Below are positions 16,415 through 25,693 of a stretch of DNA of 64,000 nt, one piece after another. The stretch is from CAXXOK01 sp035353615 (lineage in GTDB: Bacteria; Bacillota; Clostridia; Christensenellales; Aristaeellaceae), in the NCBI GenBank assembly GCA_035353615.1, contig DAOPZY010000001.1:124001-188000 (forward strand), written 5' to 3'. Position numbers and translations under genes: made by a program. The notes under the pieces are model-generated. The model made no database searches. It saw only the letters and a list, made by a program, of their open reading frames with translations, and was not told the origin of the DNA. Numbering within the stretch: position 1 is the first letter of the stretch; each line of letters opens with the position of its first letter.

Positions 16415-17614
16415 ATGATGCTTAACGAGTCCCGGCGTTCCAAGGCGCATTTTGATATTGTGCTGACGGCGCTAGTGTTCGGACTTGCCGCGTTTGGCGT
16501 GCTGAGCGTTTCCGTCGCCACCTTTTCCACGTCCTCCGATACGGAAAGCACGCTGCTCAACTACATTGTCGCCTCGCACTACGGTTTGCGGCAAGCCATC
16601 TTTTTCCTGATTTCCCCGATTGTGATCGGCGTAATCACCTTTTTCCCCTACGAGTTCATCCGCCGCCGTTCCCAGCTGTTTTACTACTTCGCCTGCGGCC
16701 TGCTGCTGATCGCTCTGGGCGGTCAGGCGGTCGGCGTGAAGGCATGGATCGACGTTCTGTGGGGCTATACGCTGCAACCGTCCGAGTTTATGAAGCTGGC
16801 CTGTATTATTGTAACGGCAAAGTATCTTGAAAAAAATGACGACCCGATGGGCAGCTGGAACAGCGCGCTGCGGCTGGGGATGCTCATGGGCATCCCCTGG
16901 CTGCTCACGCTGGCGCAGGGCGAAATGGGCTCGGTGCTGGTTGCCATTTTCCTGTTTGCTGTGATGCTGTTTTTTGGCGGCATCCGCCTGAAGGTCATGG
17001 GCGGCATTCTGGCGGCCGGGGTGATTGCCATCGCCATCCTCTATGCCGTAACCGTCGCTTCCGGCACCGATAACTACCGCATTACGCGCATCCTGTCCTT
17101 CATCAACCCCGCGCTGGTGGATGAAGCCGCCACCTATCAGGTGAACAACTCCAAGATCGCCATCGGTTCAGGCGGGCTGCACGGCCTTGGCATGTTTGTA
17201 CAGGGCAGTTTCAGCCAGTTGGACTATGTGCCCGAGGACTGGACGGATTTCATTTTTTCCACCATTGGGGAAGCCTTTGGCTTTACCGGCAGCATGTTTG
17301 TGCTGCTCATGTATCTGGGGATTATCCTGCGGCTGATGTATCTGGCGCGTTATACGGCCGACCGGTTTGGGCAGATGATTATCATCGGCGTGATGGGCAT
17401 GATGCTGTTCCACGCCTTTGAAAACATCGGCATGACCACCGGCCTGCTGCCGGTCACCGGGATACCCCTGCCGTTTTTAAGCTACGGCGGCAGCAACCTG
17501 ATTACCAACATGGCCGGTATCGGGCTTGTGCTCAACGTGGTGCGCAACCGCAGCGTATCCAACAGTGAAATGCTGACGCCGCAAACGCGGGTGCGAAGTA
17601 AATACATCCACTGA
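16415..17614 (+). CDS. rodA: SEDS glycosyltransferase RodA/FtsW
   Basis: 399 residues with about ten membrane helices. SEDS signatures are present: QPSEFMKL, the loop DYVPEDWTDFIFSTIGE and the late block PLPFLSYGGSN. SEDS proteins polymerise glycan strands from lipid II with a class B PBP. The position next to mreBCD and mrdA favours RodA over FtsW. An upstream TTG at 16409 is possible, but AGGAGGG sits 7 nt before the ATG at 16415, which is chosen. It ends the operon; a perfect 15-bp hairpin follows the stop codon. Confidence 0.9.
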   Translation: MMLNESRRSKAHFDIVLTALVFGLAAFGVLSVSVATFSTSSDTESTLLNYIVASHYGLRQAIFFLISPIVIGVITFFPYEFIRRRSQLFYYFACGLLLIALGGQAVGVKAWIDVLWGYTLQPSEFMKLACIIVTAKYLEKNDDPMGSWNSALRLGMLMGIPWLLTLAQGEMGSVLVAIFLFAVMLFFGGIRLKVMGGILAAGVIAIAILYAVTVASGTDNYRITRILSFINPALVDEAATYQVNNSKIAIGSGGLHGLGMFVQGSFSQLDYVPEDWTDFIFSTIGEAFGFTGSMFVLLMYLGIILRLMYLARYTADRFGQMIIIGVMGMMLFHAFENIGMTTGLLPVTGIPLPFLSYGGSNLITNMAGIGLVLNVVRNRSVSNSEMLTPQTRVRSKYIH

Positions 17615-17617
17615 TGT

Positions 17618-17651
17618 TAAGAGGCCGGCAGGGGTTCCTGCCGGCCTCTTA
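17618..17651 (+). terminator. Hairpin at the end of the shape operon
   Basis: Perfect 15-bp stem TAAGAGGCCGGCAGG/CCTGCCGGCCTCTTA with a GGTT loop, 3 nt after the rodA stop. There is no T-run after it; repeat copy C begins 2 nt further on. Confidence 0.65.
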
Positions 17652-17653
17652 GA

Positions 17654-17831
17654 CTGCTGAAAAACCCTCGCCGCAGCGAAACCGGGGCAAGGGCAAACCC
17701 CTTGCGGGGTACAGGGGCAACTGCCTTGTCCGCCGGAGGCCGTATGTGGCAACCCATACAGCGTTAGCGCCGCGAGTGCCGAAGGCACAGTGGGGTGCGG
17801 CTGATGACCTCCATTCGGTTTATCAACGGTC
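17654..17831 (+). repeat. Dispersed intergenic repeat, copy C
   Basis: Aligns along its whole length with copy A (shared start CTGCTGAAAAACCCTCG, shared block CCGGAGGCC.TATGTGGCAACCCA, shared end TTTATCAACGG). It is tightly enclosed by the rodA hairpin on the left and a 17-bp hairpin on the right, in the gap between two convergent genes. Confidence 0.75.
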
Positions 17832-17870
17832 AAAGGTGGGTCAAGGGATTTCGTCCCTTGACCCACCTTT
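17832..17870. terminator. Strong hairpin right of repeat copy C
   Basis: Perfect 17-bp stem (17832-17848 with 17854-17870) around TTTCG. No T-run follows. It could stop or mark transcripts from either side of the convergent gap. Confidence 0.5.
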
Positions 17871-17979
17871 GCAGCAGCGATGGTTTTCGACCGTTCTGCC
17901 GGTTGAAAGGTTACGCCCATACCCGGGCAAGCAGTCCTTCAGCACCCCTTCGGGCAGGAGGCGCTTGCCTGCGTTATAT

Positions 17980-19149
17980 TTAATCCGCAGTCGCAATCGA
18001 CGTGAAAAAGTTCATAACATATCCCGTTTGCCCCTGATACTTCACCTTGGACCAATCCGGGCCCGGAGCAATCACGGTAGCCTTTGCCTGATTGGGTATA
18101 TGCGTCAGAATCCCCGCCGTCATGGAAGCCGACGCGCGCAGGTTTACATACGACCCCTGCGGGTTCCGAATGGTAAGGGTAGGCGTTGAGGGCAACTGGT
18201 GAAGCTTCAAATACTGGGTTTGCACATAGCCCACGGCGGCCAGCGTATCGGCATACACCTTGCACCACTGCGTACCCTGCACAATCACCGACAGCTTATA
18301 CCCGTTGCTCAGTTGGGATACGACCGCCGAAGCCGTGGAGGGCAGTTCCCGCAGGTTCAGTTTTTGCGTGCTGATTGGGTTATTCACCACCGCATAGCCG
18401 TCGCTGTCGTCACCCTGCGTAGCCTCGTCCCTTTCGGCATGCAAACCCTCTGTTAAAAAATCGCTGCTGATAAAGCCCATGTATCCGTCAATCCACACAT
18501 ACCACCAGCCGGCGCCCTGGTACAGCACCGCCACATACCGGTCGCCCGAAAACTGCCGCCGAACCGCCGCGCTGGTGCTTGGCGCAACGCGCATGTTCAC
18601 GGCGGTGTTGTTGGGCGTTTTAATGGTTGCGACATTTGAGCCGAGCGGTTGGTTGCTCCGGACGGTGTACTCGCTGCGCACATAGCCCTGCGTGCTGCCA
18701 AGCTGCACGAAATACCACCCGTTGGCTTCCGAAAGGATGTTCAGCGGCACCCCGTTGTACAAAATCCGGATTACAGACGCGGAATAACTGGGGTAGGAAC
18801 GCAGGTTTAAAAATGCCGTCGCCTTGCTGTTGTTAACGATGGCCACGCTGCCATAGGTCAGCTGATCGGTTGTGTGCAGGTAGTTTTTACTCATATAGCC
18901 GGCTTTGCCGTCGCCGGTTGTTACGTTGTAAAAATTGTTCTGGCTGCCAATGACCGTAACCCAACTGCCTTTTGCGTAGGTGCCCAGCCACTGGCTGGCG
19001 GAGCTGGCCTGCGCGCGCAGGTTGAGCGTGTCGGTGCCGTACACCACGGCATAGGTTTCCGCGCAGGCCGCGCCTGCCAGTAAAACGGTAACGAAAAAAA
19101 TCAGGATCGCCGCGCGAAGCTTCGCCATGTTTCTCAATTCATTGTTCAT
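17980..19149 (-). CDS. Secreted protein with five SH3b repeats
   Basis: 389 residues. A signal peptide (about 1-30, ending ACA) is followed by five bacterial SH3 repeats at roughly 32-95, 100-165, 172-235, 253-315 and 323-385. Each carries an NLRxxPS or NMRxxPS-like motif, then a W or Y turn and GYV or GYM. Such proteins bind the cell wall. There is no catalytic domain, so it is probably a structural wall binder or an inhibitor/anchor module. The ribosome site is weak; an ATG at residue 8 is an alternative start. Confidence 0.85.
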   Translation of the reverse strand: MNNELRNMAKLRAAILIFFVTVLLAGAACAETYAVVYGTDTLNLRAQASSASQWLGTYAKGSWVTVIGSQNNFYNVTTGDGKAGYMSKNYLHTTDQLTYGSVAIVNNSKATAFLNLRSYPSYSASVIRILYNGVPLNILSEANGWYFVQLGSTQGYVRSEYTVRSNQPLGSNVATIKTPNNTAVNMRVAPSTSAAVRRQFSGDRYVAVLYQGAGWWYVWIDGYMGFISSDFLTEGLHAERDEATQGDDSDGYAVVNNPISTQKLNLRELPSTASAVVSQLSNGYKLSVIVQGTQWCKVYADTLAAVGYVQTQYLKLHQLPSTPTLTIRNPQGSYVNLRASASMTAGILTHIPNQAKATVIAPGPDWSKVKYQGQTGYVMNFFTSIATAD

Positions 19150-19349
19150 CCCTGATCCCCGTTCCTTTCGGTGATGCGATCCTCAAAACAACGTTCCTTC
19201 GATCGGTTTTTATCCCTCGGCGTGTGGTTGTGCCGGCCAGCGACAGGTTTCATTCCAAAGGTTTCAGGCCAATTTGGGTTGCCCCCCATCGGCCCGTTAT
19301 GCCAGTTTGCGGTTTTTCCACCCTGCTACAGGGGAACGACAAGGGCGGG

Positions 19350-19406
19350 AAAAAATTGAGCCTCGCCTTGCCGTTGGCCTATCGCATACAAGCCGCTTCG
19401 GCTCAA
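19350..19406 (-). terminator. T-tailed terminator downstream of tlyA
   Basis: On the minus strand TTGAGCC (19400-19406) pairs with GGCTCAA (19356-19362) and is followed by six T (19350-19355). It lies about 180 nt beyond the tlyA stop, with repeat copy D in between. Confidence 0.6.
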
Positions 19407-19565
19407 ACCGTCGCCAAACCGAATGGAGCCCATAAACCGCGCCACATTGCGCATTCCGCATTCGCAACGCTTGTGCCGAATGCGTTGCCACGTAAAGCCT
19501 CGGCGGGTAAGGGGCATTGTCGATGCAACTCGCACGGGCTTTGCCTTTGGCTCTTTTTGCCGCGG
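19402..19565 (-). repeat. Dispersed intergenic repeat, copy D (inverted)
   Basis: Read on the minus strand it matches copies A and C: CAAAGGCAAAGCCCGTG, CCGCCGAGGCTTTACGTGGC, GCGCAATGTGGCGCGGTTTATGG, CATTCGGTTT. It lies between the tlyA stop codon and the terminator at 19350-19406, so it would be part of the tlyA 3' untranslated region. The remainder of this 436-nt gap shows nothing else. Confidence 0.7.
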
Positions 19566-19585
19566 CAACTTTCCCCTCAGTCTAT

Positions 19586-20413
19586 TCAGCTGCGGCGTGT
19601 TTTTCGGTATTGCGAAAGCTCCAAGGCGCGCGTCACCGCGGCTTCCACTGCCGGGTCAAGATTGGGCGTTTCTCCCGCGCCAAACGCAACATGCAGAAAA
19701 AACTCCCGCGTGCCGTTGTTGCCTGTAATGTGACTGTGGGTTACATTCAGCACACGGGTCCCCTCCTGCGCGTTGAGCGTTGCGATCAGCCGCCGCAGCA
19801 GCGGCGCGTAGGCGTCATCCGTAAGCTCGCCCGTACGGCGCGCTTCCGCGCTGTCGGTTTCAAACAGCGGCTTGACAAGGCAAGCCAGTTCCCCCTGGGT
19901 TTGCATAATCGCCCGGAACTGTGGCACCGCCTTTTGAAGGCTCAGGTAGCTCAAATCCACGCTTGCCAGCGTGGGGCGCGGGTCCAGCGACAGCAGGCAA
20001 GCGTCCCCCAAGTTTGTGCGTTCCAGGTTCACTACCTTCGGGTTTTGCGCCAAGCTGCCCGCCAGTTGCCCGTAGCCCGCTTCCACCGCATACACCCATT
20101 CCGCGCCGCTTTGCACCAGACAATCCGTGAAACCGCCGGTGCACGCCCCCGCGTCAATGCACACCCGGCCGAGCGCCTGAATGTGAAAATCCGCCAGCGC
20201 CCCCTCGAGCTTGTAGCCGCCTTTGCCCACATACCGTTCGCCAAGGCCGCGCACCGCCAGCGGCGCGTCCAGCGGCACCGACTGCCCACCCGTGCGCACC
20301 GGCGCCCCGCCGCAGGTAACCGCGCCGCTTAACAGGTAGGGCAACGCCTCATCCCGGTTGGAATAAAAGCCTTCATTCAGCAACCGGTCGATCGCCCTTG
20401 CTTTTTTGCTCAC
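19586..20413 (-). CDS. tlyA: TlyA family 16S/23S rRNA 2'-O-methyltransferase
   Basis: 275 residues. An N-terminal S4 RNA-binding domain (about 1-60) is followed by the linker YVGKGGYKLEGAL and an FtsJ-like methyltransferase domain with the SAM motif DAGACTGGFTD. TlyA enzymes methylate cytidine 2'-hydroxyls in rRNA. The start codon is GTG, sharing four bases (GTGA) with the stop of the upstream esterase gene, so the two are translationally coupled. In many Firmicutes tlyA sits near nadK and recN; that context is absent here. Confidence 0.9.
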   Translation of the reverse strand: MSKKARAIDRLLNEGFYSNRDEALPYLLSGAVTCGGAPVRTGGQSVPLDAPLAVRGLGERYVGKGGYKLEGALADFHIQALGRVCIDAGACTGGFTDCLVQSGAEWVYAVEAGYGQLAGSLAQNPKVVNLERTNLGDACLLSLDPRPTLASVDLSYLSLQKAVPQFRAIMQTQGELACLVKPLFETDSAEARRTGELTDDAYAPLLRRLIATLNAQEGTRVLNVTHSHITGNNGTREFFLHVAFGAGETPNLDPAVEAAVTRALELSQYRKTRRS

Positions 20414-21192
20414 CAGATGTTATCCAGCCTTTCCAGCGGAAGCCACGCCAACACCTGCCGGATTTGCTCATCCCAAAAATCCCAGCTGTGCGAGGCGCCC
20501 TCCTTCGTGTGGTACTCAATCCCCAGTTTTGTGCCAAACGATTCGATGAACGCTTGGTTGTCCTCATACAGAAAATCTGCCGTGCCGCAAGCCGCATACA
20601 TCCGGGGCGCGTTTTCGGGCTGGATTGCCTTGGCCAACCGGAACAAATTTCCGTTACCTTCGCGCAGCTTTTCCTCGTCGCCAAAAATCGCGTCCATTTC
20701 GTGGAACCATTCATCCCCCTCGTGCTTGCGGTGGTAAGCGTCGTGCATCCTGAGGGGGGCGGACAGCGCCGCTACCGCCGAGTACTGTTCCGGCAGGCAA
20801 AGGCCCAGCTTCATCGCGCCGTATCCGCCCATGGAAAGCCCGGCCGCAAACCGACCTTCCCGCTTTTTCGCCAGCGGGAAATAGGTTTCCATCACGCGGG
20901 GCAGTTCCTCGCTCACGAAGGTCCAGTATTTCGCGCCGTATGCCATATCCGCGTAAAAAGAACGGTTAGCGGCTGGCATCACCACCGCCACAAAGGAACG
21001 CCGGGCATATTGCTCAATGCGCGTGTTGCGCATCCATGCGGTATGATCGTCGCTCAGCCCATGCAACAGGTACAGCGTCGGAATTGGCCGGTTATGCTGC
21101 TGTTGCATTGCGCTTGGGTCCGGGAGCAGCACATAGGCCGCCGTTTCAATGCCTAAAACCTGACTTCTGAAATGGAAATCTATCCAAATCAT
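20410..21192 (-). CDS. Esterase of the EstA/esterase D alpha-beta hydrolase family
   Basis: 260 residues. The nucleophile elbow is GLSMGGYGA; the oxyanion region is LLHGLSDDHTAW; a late GASHSWDFW supplies the expected histidine. The family contains tributyrin esterase EstA and S-formylglutathione hydrolase-type enzymes, so it probably hydrolyses short acyl esters in the cytoplasm (no signal peptide). The start is set by GGAGG 8 nt before the ATG at 21192; the frame extends 11 codons upstream but would include that ribosome site. It is first in a two-gene operon with tlyA. Confidence 0.85.
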   Translation of the reverse strand: MIWIDFHFRSQVLGIETAAYVLLPDPSAMQQQHNRPIPTLYLLHGLSDDHTAWMRNTRIEQYARRSFVAVVMPAANRSFYADMAYGAKYWTFVSEELPRVMETYFPLAKKREGRFAAGLSMGGYGAMKLGLCLPEQYSAVAALSAPLRMHDAYHRKHEGDEWFHEMDAIFGDEEKLREGNGNLFRLAKAIQPENAPRMYAACGTADFLYEDNQAFIESFGTKLGIEYHTKEGASHSWDFWDEQIRQVLAWLPLERLDNIW

Positions 21193-21220
21193 ACGGAACG
21201 CCTCCATGTGTATTTCTGCA

Positions 21221-21229
21221 TTCATTATA
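21221..21229 (-). promoter_or_regulatory. Extended -10 (TGGTATAAT) before the esterase-tlyA operon
   Basis: On the minus strand a perfect TATAAT (21224-21229) preceded by an extended TGG. No good -35 was seen at the right distance. Confidence 0.5.
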
Positions 21230-21342
21230 CCACAGATGGCCCGCGCGGCTCAAACGGAAGGCCCGGGCCGCGGCGTAGCCGCGAAACGATCGGCTGTTTT
21301 CCCAAACCGCGCTGATTCCGCCCCGCCTTCCGCCTCCCCGCC

Positions 21343-21372
21343 TTTACACGGGGGAAAGGCGCGTTGTATAAT
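21343..21372 (+). promoter_or_regulatory. Promoter of the GT-C-like membrane protein
   Basis: -35 TTTACA (21343-21348), 18-nt spacer, -10 TATAAT (21367-21372). The leader is about 110 nt. Confidence 0.6.
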
Positions 21373-21491
21373 ATCGTTACGGTTTCTAGCGTTTGCGGCC
21401 AAAAGGAGCCCCTGCCTGCACCGTCCAGTTCCATGGAACCGTTGCTTTGGGCCGCCGCAAACGGACATTCAGCACAGAACGGAGCCTGCCC

Positions 21492-23363
21492 ATGACGGAC
21501 ATGATCTTGATCCTGCTATTGGTTTTCTATGGTTGCGCGCGTTTACAGCGCCGGTTTGAGGCAGTGCTGCCCGTTATTACTCTGGCGCTGATGCTTGCCC
21601 TCACCGTGCTTTCCATGGCCGGCGCACTTGCCGGCACGGAGATCCTGCTCGCGGCCGTATGTGTGCTCGCGGGCGCGTATGCCATATTCGAAGGGGTTAC
21701 CGGACGGTTTCGTTTCGGCACGCTGCTGAAAAATGCCGGTCGGTACGGCTTTACGCCCGCATTGGTATGTTTTGCCGCGCTATGCGTTTTTTACACGGCG
21801 GCGGCGCAACCCATGGCCGTTTGGTGGCGGGACGATCTGGCGCACTGGGGTTTGGAGGTTAAATCCCTTTGGCATTTTAACGGGCTTGTGGATGGCGCGC
21901 GGATGCTGAACGTGCGTTTTGGGGACTATCCGCCGGGTTTGCAGTTGTTGCAGTGGCTGATGATGCGCGTGGGCGGCGAATGGAGCGAGGCCGCGCTTTA
22001 TTCCACTCTGTTTATCACCTACGCGGTGTTTTTGCTGCCGCTGTTCAGCGGCCTTTCCTGGAAAAAAGCCTATCTGCTCCCGTTGATGTTTGTTTTCTGC
22101 ATCGCCTTCCCCACCTTTGGCAACGTGCTCAGCTATGTGTTCTTAGGCATCGACACATCGCTCTCCCTCTGCTTTGGGTACGTGCTGGTGACAATCTGGC
22201 GGCACAGGCGGGGCGATTTATTCAGCTTGTTTGCGATCGCGCTTGGGCTTTGCGGGCTTATACTCATCAAGCAGATTGGCGTGCTGCTGGCGGGTATGGC
22301 GGTTGCGCTGTTCGCGTTTCGGAAAACGGAGCGGGGTTTGAAAACGGTCGCGGCGCTTCTCCTCCCCGCCGTAGCGCTGGCCGCATGGTACCTCTACTGC
22401 AAGGCTATGGGGCTGAGCGGCTACAATTCCTCCGGCGCGTTTCAGGCTGTAGCCAACCTTTTCAGCGGAACCTACCAGCCGCCCGAAAACGCGGCGGGTG
22501 TTCTCCCGGCGTTGTTCCATGCCCTGCTCACCCGCTATTCCGGCGATATCACGCTATCCACAGCCGCCCCCTGGCCGCTTCCGCTGCTGTTTTGGCTGAT
22601 TGTTTTACCGGCGATACCCTTGCTGCTCGCGGCCGGAAAAGCGCAACCGCTTAAAGAGATGCGGCTTGCTTCCCTCTGGATGCTCGGCACGGGCGTGTTG
22701 ATGATCGTCGCCATCTACCTGAGCTTTTTTACCACGTTTTATTATGAAACCAACGTTTACACCTATGCCCAGCAGGATAATATGATTTTGCTGATTGAGC
22801 GCTACCTTGCGCCGCTGCTGCTTGGCCACGGCATGCTGGCGCTGTGGCTTACGCTGGAAGCCTTTGAGCAAAAACGCCTCCGGATTGCCCGGCCGCTTCC
22901 GTGCATCGCGATTTGCACGGCTACCGTTCTGGTTGCGCTTTCCACCAACTGGGCGCTCATGGCAACCGTGCTGAACGCCAACGCATATTACCAGAATGAG
23001 CGCTCCATCGGTTCCGAAGCCACGGTGCGCGATCAGGAATATTGGGGCGCGGCGCTAGACAATATCCCCGATGCGCGCGTGATGATCGATCTGGACAGCA
23101 CTTCCGATTATGTCAAGGAGCTGGTCTATTCCTTCGCGCCGGCTCGCTTCTTTCTATCGACCGGCAGCAACACGGAAAGCACCGACGCGCTGGTTGCCTA
23201 CCTGCAAGCTGAGCGCATTACCCAGCTGATCTGCCTGCAGGACGGCTCGCCGTTGCAGGCAGCGGCCGCACCGCTCACGGCGGATGGCGAACTGTACAGC
23301 TATACGCTTTATGACGTACACCTCGCGGACGGTCAGGCGACGCTGGAAGAAAACACGGACTGA
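21492..23363 (+). CDS. Large polytopic membrane protein, probable GT-C glycosyltransferase
   Basis: 623 residues with about twelve membrane helices and a C-terminal soluble part (about 510-623). The first large outer loop has WWRDDLAHWG, an acidic pair where GT-C enzymes keep their catalytic Asp. The layout (helices, DD loop, C-terminal extracellular domain) fits polyprenyl-phosphate-dependent glycosyltransferases of the mannosyl/arabinosyl type. The substrate cannot be told. The start at 21492 has a GGAG at 9 nt; the longer frame begins inside the leader. It stands alone with its own promoter. Confidence 0.7.
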   Translation: MTDMILILLLVFYGCARLQRRFEAVLPVITLALMLALTVLSMAGALAGTEILLAAVCVLAGAYAIFEGVTGRFRFGTLLKNAGRYGFTPALVCFAALCVFYTAAAQPMAVWWRDDLAHWGLEVKSLWHFNGLVDGARMLNVRFGDYPPGLQLLQWLMMRVGGEWSEAALYSTLFITYAVFLLPLFSGLSWKKAYLLPLMFVFCIAFPTFGNVLSYVFLGIDTSLSLCFGYVLVTIWRHRRGDLFSLFAIALGLCGLILIKQIGVLLAGMAVALFAFRKTERGLKTVAALLLPAVALAAWYLYCKAMGLSGYNSSGAFQAVANLFSGTYQPPENAAGVLPALFHALLTRYSGDITLSTAAPWPLPLLFWLIVLPAIPLLLAAGKAQPLKEMRLASLWMLGTGVLMIVAIYLSFFTTFYYETNVYTYAQQDNMILLIERYLAPLLLGHGMLALWLTLEAFEQKRLRIARPLPCIAICTATVLVALSTNWALMATVLNANAYYQNERSIGSEATVRDQEYWGAALDNIPDARVMIDLDSTSDYVKELVYSFAPARFFLSTGSNTESTDALVAYLQAERITQLICLQDGSPLQAAAAPLTADGELYSYTLYDVHLADGQATLEENTD

Positions 23364-24043
23364 CGGCTTTAATTGCATGTGTTGGTTTTTGCATATCCTG
23401 AACGTGCGGTTGCAGGCGAGTACAGCCACAAATCACAACCGCCCGTCAAACGGACAGTTTGCACTAAGGCTATGTACGGCTGGCAGTCTTGTTAAGCATC
23501 AGTTATCATACCCCATGATGCCAGACAAAACTGCCAGCCGTGCCGCATTTTCTCGGCGCCATGTATAGATTCTGGCTCAATGATAACCTGTTTTAAATAA
23601 AACAAGTTTAACCTACTCGCGTAGGTCAAAGTAACGGCGGATCCCTTCGAGCTTCAAGTTCACAGGCGGGCGTCTCAGATGCTCAGCGTATCTATAACTG
23701 CAAATATCCGACCGACGGCTGCATCTCTCAACCACACCAGTTTGCCTTTCTTGATCCGTCGGTTTTATTTTGGTGAAAATGGATTGTTCATTCAGTCCAA
23801 TATTTTTCCCATGCGTCTAACGGGTGAAAGAGCTTTTTGGATTGTCAACAGTTTAGCCGGACAGAATGGATCGGGTGCATCCATGCCTGAACCCGGCTAA
23901 GCGGGATGCCCAAGCGTGCTATGCCATCGAATATGATGGAACCCTTGAACATATTGATGCAAGGCATACTGAAATACCTGAATACAGTTCGGCAGGAATA
24001 TCCCAACAAGTGCTTCTTCTGATGCCGTAGGGCTTGCTGGCCC
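23364..24043. other. 680-nt gap with a long hairpin and possible gene remnant
   Basis: Contains a 66-nt hairpin (23476-23541), a small palindrome ACCTAC-TCGC-GTAGGT (23611-23626) and a 54-codon frame (23866-24030) without a ribosome site. The encoded segment CYAIEYDGTLEHI looks protein-like, so it may be a remnant. Base composition is more AT-rich than the flanking genes. Confidence 0.4.
23476..23541. repeat. Long two-part hairpin
   Basis: Seventeen-base arms (23476-23492 and 23525-23541, one mismatch) enclose a second stem GCATCA/TGATGC. It could be a terminator for the membrane-protein gene, or the end of a vanished small mobile element. Confidence 0.55.
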
Positions 24044-25519
24044 TTACTCCGCTTTGCCGCCCAGCGCCTGTATCGCCATGTCCAGTTCTACATCTTCGCC
24101 CGCCGCCACGCGCAAGGCATTTTCCTGATTCATGGGTACGCGGATGGTAGGCGCGACGCCACCAACCATGTCGCGGCTGTCCACCTGAATACACTTGTCA
24201 GCGTCCAGCGACTGCCCTGACGGCCAACCGACGGTCAAGCCCCCGGGCAGGTTGGCTTCAGGCCCACATAACCCAAAAGAACCGTGGGTGCCGTAAAAAC
24301 CGAGCGTATCGCCGTTTGGCAGGTTGCGGATGCCCAGCGCAAGCCCTTCGCCGCTGCTTACACACTTGAGGTTTATTAGCGCGATCACCCGGCCCGTAAA
24401 CACCCTGTCGGCAGGCAAAATCATCAGCGCGGTGGTGTCGGAACCATCCGGTTTCACAATGGCACGGGCGCCGGTCGTCTCGTCGTACACGTTTTGATAT
24501 TCGTAAAACGCCGGTTGCGCGTAAAAGGAGCCAAGCATCGCAGCTGACATCGCATCTTCCCCACCCAAATTGTTACGCAAATCAATGATGAGTCCCTTGC
24601 AGCCATTGTCGATCATGGTACCGATCGCGTCCCGAAACAGCTCCAACGTGGATACCATGTTGCCTGTTTGTGCCAAATCGGCATCCACCTCGCCCCAAAT
24701 CCGTATGTAGCCAATGTTATCGTTCAGCATTGTCGGCTGCACCATCGCGTCCGGAGTGGGCTCGTCTGAATCAATTCCTTGATACATTTCGCGGATTTTA
24801 TCCGACAGCACTGCTGCGGGATAGCATTTTTTGATGGACAGCCTGCCGTCGTCATATGCGGTTAACGTTACGGAAACTGTTTTGCTGTTTGAACTTTGGC
24901 AGGTCAGTTGCGCCTGCGCCCCCACCGATGCGCGGGTAAGGTAAACCGCCCGTTTGGCGCGTACATTTTCCGCAGTCGCCGCATTGCTGTCAAATATTGG
25001 CACAACCTGTTCCAGCGCGATTTGTACGGGCAAGCCATTCCAGGTAAGCAGTTCATCCCCCGTGAGCAACCCGGCAGCCGCAGCCGGGGAGGTCGGGTCC
25101 AACCATGAAATCACTGTGCGCCCGTCATCCAGTGTGGTAACGGCAAAGCCAAATCCACCGCCTATGAACTGATCATCCAACGGTTTTAGATTTGTAACAT
25201 GCACATGCCCATCCGGAATGGAATGAATGAAGCCACGCAACGCCAGATAGTATGCGGTAAAATCGTTAGCGGACTGTGCTGCTTGGATTTTGGCCCCAAA
25301 CGTTTCCCCAAGCGCGACCCAGTTGACGCCTTTCCAATCCGTAAAGGCATACTCCTTCTCCATACGCGTGCGCAACTGCGTAAACGCGTCCGACCATGTC
25401 AAAGCTGTGTAATCGGTCGTAAGCGATTCGCCGATGGCGGTCAGGCTGCACGCGAGCAACATCACAGTCGAAAGAAGTAATGCGCAGACCCTTATCAGCG
25501 GATATGAAAGCTTTCTCAT
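24044..25519 (-). CDS. S41 family peptidase (tail-specific protease type), exported
   Basis: 491 residues. A signal sequence with LLAC at residues 21-24 could be a lipobox, so the protein may be a lipoprotein. A PDZ segment (about 119-170, SPAAAAGLLTGDELLTWNG) precedes the S41 domain. The catalytic serine is expected in CVSSGEGLAL; GLIIDLRNNLGGE is the conserved core strand. It would degrade proteins or peptides outside the membrane. The start follows AAAGGAG 8 nt upstream. It is monocistronic with a clear promoter and possible operator. Confidence 0.87.
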   Translation of the reverse strand: MRKLSYPLIRVCALLLSTVMLLACSLTAIGESLTTDYTALTWSDAFTQLRTRMEKEYAFTDWKGVNWVALGETFGAKIQAAQSANDFTAYYLALRGFIHSIPDGHVHVTNLKPLDDQFIGGGFGFAVTTLDDGRTVISWLDPTSPAAAAGLLTGDELLTWNGLPVQIALEQVVPIFDSNAATAENVRAKRAVYLTRASVGAQAQLTCQSSNSKTVSVTLTAYDDGRLSIKKCYPAAVLSDKIREMYQGIDSDEPTPDAMVQPTMLNDNIGYIRIWGEVDADLAQTGNMVSTLELFRDAIGTMIDNGCKGLIIDLRNNLGGEDAMSAAMLGSFYAQPAFYEYQNVYDETTGARAIVKPDGSDTTALMILPADRVFTGRVIALINLKCVSSGEGLALGIRNLPNGDTLGFYGTHGSFGLCGPEANLPGGLTVGWPSGQSLDADKCIQVDSRDMVGGVAPTIRVPMNQENALRVAAGEDVELDMAIQALGGKAE

Positions 25520-25693
25520 TTGCGTTTCTCCTTTGGCGGCTGCGAATTGTAATGAGGCATTCGTTTTGTTTCAAAAAAGGTCGGTGCGTTTTACCGCGCA
25601 GCCGGTATGCAATTTGTTGCCATGATCCCATGAAAAGAAGTGAAGCGCGCGCCCCTTCTGCCTTGTTTACGATAGATGCCTGTGAAAATGCTT

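Noticed and set aside
16415..17614. Assignment of the SEDS protein as FtsW
   Set aside because: The elongation gene context (mreBCD, mrdA) favours RodA. Sequence alone cannot fully separate them, so the label is an inference from context.
21393..21491. Upstream extension of the GT-C-like protein
   Set aside because: The extra residues form no signal peptide and have no ribosome site. The shorter start gives a normal first membrane helix.
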